Of a DNA stretch of 64,000 bases, positions 17,440-24,984 are shown piece after piece. The stretch comes from Skeletonema marinoi. Lineage: Eukaryota; Bacillariophyta; Thalassiosirophyceae; Thalassiosirales; Thalassiosiraceae. Position 1 is the stretch's first letter; each line of letters opens with the position of its first letter. The stretch spans positions 1,364,001 to 1,428,000 of the forward strand of contig CM060494.1 of assembly GCA_030544225.1 (NCBI GenBank), written 5' to 3'. A model generated the notes under the pieces. The model was given only the letters and a program-made list of their open reading frames with translations. It had not been told where the DNA came from and ran no database searches. A program made the position numbers and the translations under genes.

Positions 17440-20400
17440 ATGGCCTCGCTACTCCAAAAATCGACCCCCTGGATCGAAGACAGCTTCGTTTATGCTTGCT
17501 CATTTGATGCCTCCCGCTCCGATGAAGAAGGTAACGGTTCCGATTCTGATTTCAATGACAACGATGGAGAAATGGAACCACAAACTGAAAATACAATTCC
17601 AGCTGGTCTGCACGATGATGATGATGAGGACAGTCATGACGGCAATAGTGGTAGAAATAAACCTCCTCCATCTCGGGGTGGCAAGATTGTCCAAATTATT
17701 GATCGCGGCGGAGATCCCAATTTTTATGTCAATGAACACCAACAACAGCAGCAGTGGGATGGCAACAATAACAACGACTGCTGCCCACCCTATCTAATTC
17801 TACACGATGGCCAATACTCAACAATTGCATTTCTATCCGAGGAGGCATACAATTCGAGCATGATGCGACAAGATGTCGCTTCTAGAGGGACCAAGCAACC
17901 AAAGGCAATTCCCAGAAAGTCACTCATTAGTATTTCACAGTATACAATTTCCACCATCAAATGCTGCGCTCAACACAACAACAAAGATCATCATCATCAA
18001 CCTAAGAATGACCACAATGAAGATATACTCCCACTACAGCTCGTTCGTCCAGATATGCCTCGAGCCCACCTCTCACAAGTGCAAATGTCACTCAATACCA
18101 ACTTACTCCTCAGTCTGTACCTGCTCGGCCCAATCACATTAATTGGTGCCGAAAATCAAGGACTCATTGGTAACACCATCAACGTCAACTGCTCCATCAA
18201 AGTGCGGAGGGTGCTGATATCCCACATGGCACAATTTGATAGAGTACACAAGGAACATACCGATGTTTGTGTGAATATTGAAGAGGAGGAGGATTATCAA
18301 CATTGGACCATGGTGCAACGATTAGAAGCTTGTCATTGTTATTATCAACTATTGAAGGAGAGGCAGGGGGGTACGATTCCAATGTGGCCTTGGGAGTCGA
18401 GATTGGTGGGTGGTGAAATGGATGATGATGGAGCGAAGGAAGAGAATGATAGTGCCAATGATAATGTTGGAGTTGTTGACGTGACAGTAAAACCAGCAGC
18501 AGCAACGACTGCTATAGCTGCATCTCCTGGTAGAGTGGAACGTATGATACAAAAATATGAGAATTTAGAGGAGCTGCTGCGAGAAGATGATAACGAGGAG
18601 GATGAGGAAGATGCTGACGTTGCTGCTGTTGGAGACAAGAGGGCGGGAAGGGCATCAACTGGGACATATTTGGCCAAGTGGGACTCGGAAGAAGAACAAG
18701 TGGATGATGATGATGAGGAGGATGTCGGTGATACTGCCGATGTCATTGGAGACAAGAGGGCGGCAAGGGCGTCAACTGGGACATATTTGGCCAAGTGGGA
18801 CTCTGAAGAAGAACAAGTGGAAGAGGATGAGGAGGAAGTTGATGATACTGCTGATGCCATTGGAGACAAGAGGGCGGCAAGGGCATCTACTGGAACCTAT
18901 TTGGCCAAGTGGGATTCGGAAGAAGATCAGGAAGAAGAAGAGGCGGAGGAGGAAACGAAGGGTAATGCAGGGGAGCAAGTCCAACAGCAACATCGCGAAG
19001 CAGAGGGTGGAGAGGGCGAAGAGAATGAGAAGGACACGAATGCAAAAAATGACGATAATCCTATCGAACAAGGGAATGTAGCAGAGCTCTTTGACAATTT
19101 TGATGACATTAATGATATCCTTGATTTGGAGGAAGATGAACCAGTCATTGCCAGGGAAGGGGAAGATTCTGCTTCTGCCAATGCCATGCTAGATTCTAAC
19201 GAAGCTGATGATGGTATTGATATTGATAACATCGAAGGTAATGCCACAGAGCAAGGTGAAGAGAATGAAACGACTGAGGAGAATGATGAGTATAGCAACA
19301 CCCAAGACGATAATGCTGCTACCTTTGTGGGAATTGGTCAAATGTTTGTTGAATCTGATGAAGATGATGATGATGAGGAGGAGGAGGGGGCAGAAGAAGA
19401 AGACGAAGAGGAGCAAGCCCCATTGCTTACGCAGCAAGAGTTTAACGTCTACCGAGATGAGGAGAAGGAGCCTGTTTCTGATGTTTTGGATCCACCGCAG
19501 GAAGTTACTGAGTCTCAAATTCCACTTCCGCCTGTCAAAGTTAGCAAGCAATCAACCAAATTATCGAGAGAAGATGGTCACACTAGGGAGTACGTCGAGT
19601 CACAGATTCCTCTTCCACCACCCAAGGACACACAATCATCAGATGAAAATGATGGTGGTGATATTGGTACAGAATCCCAGATCCCTGTTCCATCTATCAG
19701 GAATCAGCTAAATAAACAATCAGCAGATGAATCTGCGAGTGAAGATGAAAAGGATGGTGGCGATATTGGAACAAAGTCGCAAATCCCTTTCCCACCTCGA
19801 AGAAAGCCACATGCACAATCATTAGCTGCATCAGATAGTGAAGATGAAGAGAGTGATGGTGATATTGGGGCAGAATCTCAAATCCCTTTCCCTCCCCGAA
19901 TAAAGCAGCATACTGAATCATTGAACCGTCATACCGACGATGAAGAAGGGACGTATCCAGCAGAATCACAAGTTCCTATCCCTCAAAAGCAGTCAACGAA
20001 GACTGCCTGCTCACCTCGCAAACCCATTGCCGACGCATCAAATATCCGCCAATCCGTCCGACCGAAACGGAAAGAGATTATGTACGATAGCGACGATGAT
20101 TGGATGCGTATCCGAAAAGTCAAACCCACTACCAAGCCTACTAAAAGAGCTCCAAGAGTTCAGTCTCAAATAGCAGGGGAAGGTAGCGAGGAGAACTTCC
20201 CTACTAATGTGCTAGACACTTCGCAGATATGTGGCAATAATGAGAATGAGGCCGAAGAAGAAGAAGAAGACAACACTGGAATCTCAGAAAAGGAAATGCA
20301 ACAACCTAGCTCGATCTCCACAGTACAGAAGGGACCTTCATCATCTGTTGCCTCTGCAAGATCTCACCAACCCGCTGCTGCATTGAGCAATACCAGAACA

Positions 20401-20742
20401 ACTGATCATCGTGTTCGTTTTGCCATAGACGATACGGATCAAAAGGAACATTCGCAGGCTCTTCCTGCTGCCGTCGCCGCTCCTGCTCTACCACCACCAC
20501 CAGTTATCAATCAGCGTGAACTATTCATATCTGTATCAAACAAGGCATCAAAGATTCTCTTCCAATCAAGCATGGCTTGCAATGAGCTAGCATCAAGAAA
20601 ACGAAAGGCTAGCGAGGACGAGGGAGAGACAAAGAAGGAGAAGAAGAAATTTAGCTTTGGCACATTGTTTGATAGAGCAAAGAGATTGTGGCCTTCGCAT
20701 CCTGATGATGAGGAGGAGGATGAGCGGCAGCAGCAGGTTTGA
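17440..20742 (+). CDS. Large acidic repeat protein with TPP1/ACD-like N-terminal OB fold
   Basis: 1100 aa, one exon. The first ~290 residues look folded: TPWIEDSFVYA near residue 9, ILHDGQYSTIAFLSEEAY near 118, then hydrophobic strands through LNTNLLLSLYLLGPITLIGA and VNCSIKVRRVLI. The order PWI ... (V/L)..DG..S..(A/C)(F/L)...EA resembles the OB fold of the telomere protein TPP1 (ACD). The rest is disordered and acidic, with three copies of GDKRA.RASTGTYLAKWDSEE (from ~398, 437, 475) and six copies of a (E/K)SQ(I/V)P.P motif spaced ~25-35 residues apart (~690-845). Basic, NLS-like patches include RPKRKEIMYDSDDDW. A nuclear, possibly telomeric, scaffold is inferred. Other OB-fold families cannot be excluded. 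Confidence 0.6.
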   Translation: MASLLQKSTPWIEDSFVYACSFDASRSDEEGNGSDSDFNDNDGEMEPQTENTIPAGLHDDDDEDSHDGNSGRNKPPPSRGGKIVQIIDRGGDPNFYVNEHQQQQQWDGNNNNDCCPPYLILHDGQYSTIAFLSEEAYNSSMMRQDVASRGTKQPKAIPRKSLISISQYTISTIKCCAQHNNKDHHHQPKNDHNEDILPLQLVRPDMPRAHLSQVQMSLNTNLLLSLYLLGPITLIGAENQGLIGNTINVNCSIKVRRVLISHMAQFDRVHKEHTDVCVNIEEEEDYQHWTMVQRLEACHCYYQLLKERQGGTIPMWPWESRLVGGEMDDDGAKEENDSANDNVGVVDVTVKPAAATTAIAASPGRVERMIQKYENLEELLREDDNEEDEEDADVAAVGDKRAGRASTGTYLAKWDSEEEQVDDDDEEDVGDTADVIGDKRAARASTGTYLAKWDSEEEQVEEDEEEVDDTADAIGDKRAARASTGTYLAKWDSEEDQEEEEAEEETKGNAGEQVQQQHREAEGGEGEENEKDTNAKNDDNPIEQGNVAELFDNFDDINDILDLEEDEPVIAREGEDSASANAMLDSNEADDGIDIDNIEGNATEQGEENETTEENDEYSNTQDDNAATFVGIGQMFVESDEDDDDEEEEGAEEEDEEEQAPLLTQQEFNVYRDEEKEPVSDVLDPPQEVTESQIPLPPVKVSKQSTKLSREDGHTREYVESQIPLPPPKDTQSSDENDGGDIGTESQIPVPSIRNQLNKQSADESASEDEKDGGDIGTKSQIPFPPRRKPHAQSLAASDSEDEESDGDIGAESQIPFPPRIKQHTESLNRHTDDEEGTYPAESQVPIPQKQSTKTACSPRKPIADASNIRQSVRPKRKEIMYDSDDDWMRIRKVKPTTKPTKRAPRVQSQIAGEGSEENFPTNVLDTSQICGNNENEAEEEEEDNTGISEKEMQQPSSISTVQKGPSSSVASARSHQPAAALSNTRTTDHRVRFAIDDTDQKEHSQALPAAVAAPALPPPPVINQRELFISVSNKASKILFQSSMACNELASRKRKASEDEGETKKEKKKFSFGTLFDRAKRLWPSHPDDEEEDERQQQV
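18631..18930 (+). repeat. Three in-frame direct repeats inside the acidic protein gene
   Basis: Copies start at 18631, 18748 and 18862 (spacing 117 and 114 nt). The shared ~65-nt core is nearly identical at the DNA level, so amplification is recent or homogenised. Each encodes GDKRA(G/A)RASTGTYLAKWDSEE followed by an acidic spacer. Confidence 0.9.
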
Positions 20743-21208
20743 GTTTGAGAAGAGAGATTGGGGTGTGATATGGTGTAGAATTCATAAATATATGTTTTCC
20801 ATAATTGACTTATCTAATCGATTTTGATTATTCAAAAGGATTTTAACCAAAAGATCGAGACAAAGCTTGGACACGTACTACTCTACACATGCTTTGGCGT
20901 TGGCTTCTGTGCCGATGGCAACGTTGCTTGAGAAGTTGTGATGTGGAATATAAAAACATTATGCCAGTGCCAGGCATCTAGTAATAATCATCATTCCCAA
21001 AAAAGTTAACATATATAGCTCGATTCGTAAATTAACTTTCTACGATGAGTATACTCAATGCTTAAGATCAAAATTCGGAAGCATTTCTCACCTTCACCTA
21101 CACACGTTCGACGTGTCTTCAACCTCATCGCCTCAACTACGTCACGACTGAATATATCATCGTCTTTCCTGCTGAAAGCTGTACAAAATCATTCCGTGGC
21201 TGAAAGGC
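20743..21208. other. 466-bp convergent intergenic region
   Basis: 3' UTRs of the acidic protein gene and the silaffin-like gene. Nothing further is recognised. Confidence 0.5.
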
Positions 21209-21901
21209 TTACCACTGGAACACATTATCATTATTGAAACTCAACCCCTTATTACCCATCTCCAACCTTCTCGCATCAGTCACATCCTCAGGAGGAGCGC
21301 ACTGGTCGAAGGTGAAGTCAGGACAAGCCGTTTCACCGCACGGTGCACATACGACTGTATCAACATCAATCTCAGCCTGACAAAAACCATCTACGTCTGG
21401 ACAGCCATAAGTTTCGGGTGCCGTGGAGCACGGGCCACATTCAGGCTCAACGAGAGGAGGAACACAGTCAGCGACTACACAGGTAGGCTCGGCGTCTGCG
21501 CTGAAACTGATCTCGCAAGCCTCTGGACCTTGAGGACAGTTTGCACCATAAATGAATCCAGCTAAACATAATTCACATATTGGTTCGAGAAGGTCACAGT
21601 CTGGTGCACAGTTGTTGGCATCGCATCCGTCGATGGCGGTTCCAGCTTCATTGACGCTAAAATCGCAAAAGCCAGCATCCGTTCCACATAAAGTGGTATT
21701 AAAAATAATCCCGGAACCGTAAGAGCATGGTTGACAGTACGAATCACTGGCCTTTCCTGACTTGGACGACAATGATAGAGCTTTTCCAGACTTGGACTCG
21801 ATGCAACTGGCTTTTGACTTGGATGACTTCGTAGAGGCTGTGCTAGTTCCATTTGCCCCAACAATGGTGACGAGGCTGATGACGGCGGTGGCGAGCTTCA
21901 T
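21209..21901 (-). CDS. Secreted Lys/Ser-rich, Cys-rich protein (silaffin-like features)
   Basis: 230 aa, one exon. After a signal peptide (MKLATAVISLVTIVGANG), residues ~20-55 repeat Ser-Lys units (STKSSKSKAS, SKSGKALSLSSKSGKAS). Regularly spaced K..K pairs with flanking Ser resemble silaffins, whose Lys and Ser are modified to precipitate silica. Residues ~56-205 hold ~24 Cys in repeated C..C patterns (CQPCSYG, CELCLAG, CGPCSTA, CAPCGET), suggesting a disulfide-rich domain. Near the C-terminus is DARRLEMG, an R-X-L type site like the processing sites seen in silaffins and cingulins. A frustule or cell-wall role is inferred. Confidence 0.65.
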   Translation of the reverse strand: MKLATAVISLVTIVGANGTSTASTKSSKSKASCIESKSGKALSLSSKSGKASDSYCQPCSYGSGIIFNTTLCGTDAGFCDFSVNEAGTAIDGCDANNCAPDCDLLEPICELCLAGFIYGANCPQGPEACEISFSADAEPTCVVADCVPPLVEPECGPCSTAPETYGCPDVDGFCQAEIDVDTVVCAPCGETACPDFTFDQCAPPEDVTDARRLEMGNKGLSFNNDNVFQW

Positions 21902-22138
21902 ATTGATTGTTACTGTCGTCTGAGAATGTTATGGCGATATGACATATGTAGCGCTTTGATTGTTTGCAGGGATTTGGCGACGGTGGTGGTGGAGAAACAA
22001 CTTCAACTTTCTTGCGAAAATTTCCTGTACATATCGCGTGCCATGAAATCCCTTCCGGCCAACATCGCTGAAGAGAAGAAATGATAACAACAACGCTGCG
22101 TCGGACGAGCCACTACTTATGCCTATGCAGCAGCAACC
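21902..22138. promoter_or_regulatory. Bidirectional promoter region: silaffin-like / choline-transporter-like
   Basis: 237 bp between divergent ATGs. No motif is claimed. Confidence 0.35.
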
Positions 22139-23740
22139 ATGAACACCTCAACTCAACCCTACCACAATTCTGCGATGGAGATATCTGATCCATCGCGGCC
22201 CTCCCCCAACGGCGACGATACATGGACCAAGGGAGAACAACAACCTCGCAAATTCAATGATGTCGCTTTCGGACTGTTATTTTATCTCCATTTAATTGGA
22301 ATGGTCGCATGTGCAGGAGTGTATGCCCCGCAAATGTTTACGAATATTGCTGCTAACATGGACAATGGTGGCGGAGAGCGTGAATTATTGGACAGCAGTA
22401 GTATGAGCGGCAATAATCATGGATTGGTAACGAGCAGACTCGTGTCATGGGTTGTCGGTGCATCGCAGCAAATATTCGGGGGATTACCATCTGCATCACT
22501 ATTATCCAACCGCGCATTGGAAGAAGAAAATGGTGGAACAAACGATTTTAATGACCTCCTCCTACTCCTTTCCATCTCTGCAATTGTCGCCTGCATTATA
22601 TCATCATTGGCCCTAACAGTGATGATCAGCCATGCAAAAGGAATGATCATGTGTTCATTGGTCTTTAATATTCTCGCCTCCTTGGTTTTTATGATTGGTG
22701 CCTTCTTTGTGAGCCCGTTTGGAGCCATCATGGGAATTTTTATGGTTGCGTTTAATGCATACTTCGCCTACGTCGTTTGGGGTCGAATTCCGTTCGCAGC
22801 GTGTAACTTGGCTACTGCGACTTCGGCTGTAAAGGCAAATTTGGGATTATCATTCGTGGCTTACTCTTCGTTGATTACAATGTTTTGTTGGAGTGCATTT
22901 TGGCTAGTCTCTGCTGTGCCGACTATCTATATTACCAGTGGATGTGATGCTCAAGCCGGTGCGTGTGAAAATGAGGCGAATGGATTAGTGGTATTTTTGC
23001 TGTTGGTGAGTTTCTACTGGACTTACCAAGTGATTCAGAATACGGTTCATGTGACAGTGGCTGGCGTTGTAGGCACTTGGTGGTACGTGCCCATAGAGGC
23101 ATCATCATTCTGTTCAAGGTCAATTGGAGATTCGTACTTCCGATCTTTGACGTATTCGTTTGGGAGTATTTGCCTCGGCAGTCTTATTGTCGCAATTGTC
23201 GAAAGCCTAGTTACTATGGTTCGCAATCTCCGAGAAAGTGGTGACGGGGGCAGTGTCTTTCTGTGTATAGCTGAGTGCCTCCTCGCTTTACTTCGTGATA
23301 TCATTGAGTATTTTAACAGCTGGGCATTCACATACGTGGGCGTTTACGGATACTCTTTCATTGAGGCTGGCAAAAACGTCATGAGCTTGTTCAAATCAAG
23401 GGGTTGGACCACTATCATTACCGACACTTTGGCCCAAAGCGTTCTTTCCTTGGTCAGCGTAGGGGTGGGCTTAATAACTGGCATCACTAGCTTGATCATT
23501 TCCTATACTCATGGGATGGTGTTTGGTGATGAGCTTGGCGCTTCCGCTGCTGCCTTCTTCATTGGATTCACGACTGGGCTAGTCCTCACTAGCACTTTGT
23601 TATCGTTGGTATCTGCCGCAGTCAATACTGTCATTGTATGTTATGCTGATGCGCCTGCTGAATTTAGAGTGAACCACCCGAAACTGTCTGATGACATGCA
23701 TGCAGGCTGGGCAGCAGCCTGGCCAGAGCAATTCCGTTAA
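22139..23740 (+). CDS. Choline-transporter-like (CTL/SLC44) membrane protein
   Basis: 533 aa, one exon. After a polar N-terminus, about ten hydrophobic segments: the first at FGLLFYLHLIGMVACAGVYA (~44), then a luminal loop, closely spaced helices from ~135 to 270, and others at ~283, ~345, ~435-460 and ~475-500. The C-terminal half carries the CTL family signature: a short SSFCSRSIGDSYFRSLTYSF, then FGSICLGSLIVA, then the amphipathic ECLLALLRDIIEYFNSWAFT and YVGVYGYSFIEAGKNVMSLF. Family members move choline or ethanolamine across plasma or organelle membranes; yeast Pns1 is the fungal member. The substrate here is inferred. Confidence 0.85.
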   Translation: MNTSTQPYHNSAMEISDPSRPSPNGDDTWTKGEQQPRKFNDVAFGLLFYLHLIGMVACAGVYAPQMFTNIAANMDNGGGERELLDSSSMSGNNHGLVTSRLVSWVVGASQQIFGGLPSASLLSNRALEEENGGTNDFNDLLLLLSISAIVACIISSLALTVMISHAKGMIMCSLVFNILASLVFMIGAFFVSPFGAIMGIFMVAFNAYFAYVVWGRIPFAACNLATATSAVKANLGLSFVAYSSLITMFCWSAFWLVSAVPTIYITSGCDAQAGACENEANGLVVFLLLVSFYWTYQVIQNTVHVTVAGVVGTWWYVPIEASSFCSRSIGDSYFRSLTYSFGSICLGSLIVAIVESLVTMVRNLRESGDGGSVFLCIAECLLALLRDIIEYFNSWAFTYVGVYGYSFIEAGKNVMSLFKSRGWTTIITDTLAQSVLSLVSVGVGLITGITSLIISYTHGMVFGDELGASAAAFFIGFTTGLVLTSTLLSLVSAAVNTVIVCYADAPAEFRVNHPKLSDDMHAGWAAAWPEQFR

Positions 23741-24080
23741 ATGAATGCACATAACAATAATATATGTTTTAGGGGAGATTGAGTATGCAATTTCATAGTA
23801 CATTTTCATTCTGCATGTTATGATCGCATCGCATCCTGCTTCAGAGATATTATTACCGCTTTGTACCGGTGAGACCCGCTTTCTCATAGGAATTAGTATC
23901 AAAAATTCACCGTAAAAGCAGCCCCTTGCATCGGATTCGATGTTGCATAAGTACTTATGTTGCAGCTTGCAGCTTGCAGCAGAGCAGAATGCCTCTGTAG
24001 CTCATTGTACACTATAGAAAGTAGGAGGGTTGCTCCCCCTGCACAACACCGCCGACTCCCTCACTCTGCAAGTACATAGT
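23741..24080. other. 340-bp intergenic region
   Basis: 3' UTR of the CTL gene and promoter of the NADAR gene. It contains a small TTGCAGC triplicate at ~23961-23981 (TTGCAGCTTGCAGCTTGCAGC). Confidence 0.5.
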
Positions 24081-24689
24081 ATGCCATCCTCTATACAATC
24101 CTGGACGGGTGGTAGGCCTATATCTAACGACACAGATGATTACGTGTTCTTTCTATCCAAAGATGCCGAACTCTACGGATGTTTTTCTAATGCACATCGT
24201 GAACAATCAGGCGGCCATCTAGGTCTACACAGTAAAGACGGGCCATTTTGGTGTGTCAATCAAGAATTGCATTATCGTAAGGCAATACTATTTGGTGACG
24301 AAGAGGTGGCAAATCTCATTTTAGCAGAGAGGGATGATGCTGCGAAAATCAAGCACTTTGGTCGACAGGTGCACAATTATGATGATAACAAGTGGACTGA
24401 AGTAAGATACGATGTAGCGAGAGATGCTGTTGAATCGAAGTTTCGAAGTGATGACAAGTTGAAGAAACTTTTGGTGGACACGGAGGGGAAAATAATTGTA
24501 GAGGCAGCTACTGATCGAGCCTGGGGGATAGGTTTAGTGGAGTTTTGCAGTACAAGTGATGAAGGGGAGGCAAAGAAGGGTGCAAAAAATGGAGACAATT
24601 GCTGGGAGGTGCATCCAAGTGAATGGAGTGGACTGAATTTACTTGGAAGATGTTTAATGGATGTGAGGGAGAGATTGCTGAGGGAATAA
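24081..24689 (+). CDS. NADAR-domain (YbiA-like) protein
   Basis: 202 aa, one exon, start at ATG 24081 (the frame is open upstream but has no earlier ATG). The NADAR fold is visible in order: YVFFLSKDAELYGCFSNAH, PFWCVNQELHYRKAILFGDE, AAKIKHFGRQV, W..VRYDVARDAVESKF, KLKKLLVDTEGKIIVEAATD, RAWGIG, then WSGLNLLGRCLMDVRERLL. Bacterial and plant members hydrolyse the N-glycosidic bond of reactive riboflavin-pathway intermediates, or process ADP-ribose-type substrates. The catalytic-region residues (E in NQE, D in DRAWG) are present, so activity is plausible. No targeting peptide is clear, so cytosol is likely. Not fused to a riboflavin-pathway enzyme. Confidence 0.85.
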   Translation: MPSSIQSWTGGRPISNDTDDYVFFLSKDAELYGCFSNAHREQSGGHLGLHSKDGPFWCVNQELHYRKAILFGDEEVANLILAERDDAAKIKHFGRQVHNYDDNKWTEVRYDVARDAVESKFRSDDKLKKLLVDTEGKIIVEAATDRAWGIGLVEFCSTSDEGEAKKGAKNGDNCWEVHPSEWSGLNLLGRCLMDVRERLLRE

Positions 24690-24984
24690 TTGAATGTTCT
24701 CCACAAAAGAGTTTCGTCTGTGTACACCGCAACGAGCAGCTGGGGAAACAATCGGACGATCACAGATCACCTTTCAAAGGTATGCTCCTACTTCACTTTT
24801 CTGAGAACAGATGAGCTTAGGAGAATCTTTTGGGCTTGTCATTGTATGATATGGCTGTGAGAGAATCCAGAATACCATTGTGTTGTGAATATTACGAAAT
24901 ATATTATCTGCTACACAAAACGGCGACAAAAAAAATGAAGGTTGAAGAGACTATCTAAATGGTGATGATATGTCAAAATGAGAT

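Noticed and set aside
18345-18869. Long Ser-rich minus-strand frames opposite the acidic protein
   Set aside because: They mirror GAG/GAT codon runs of the plus-strand gene and carry no independent signal.
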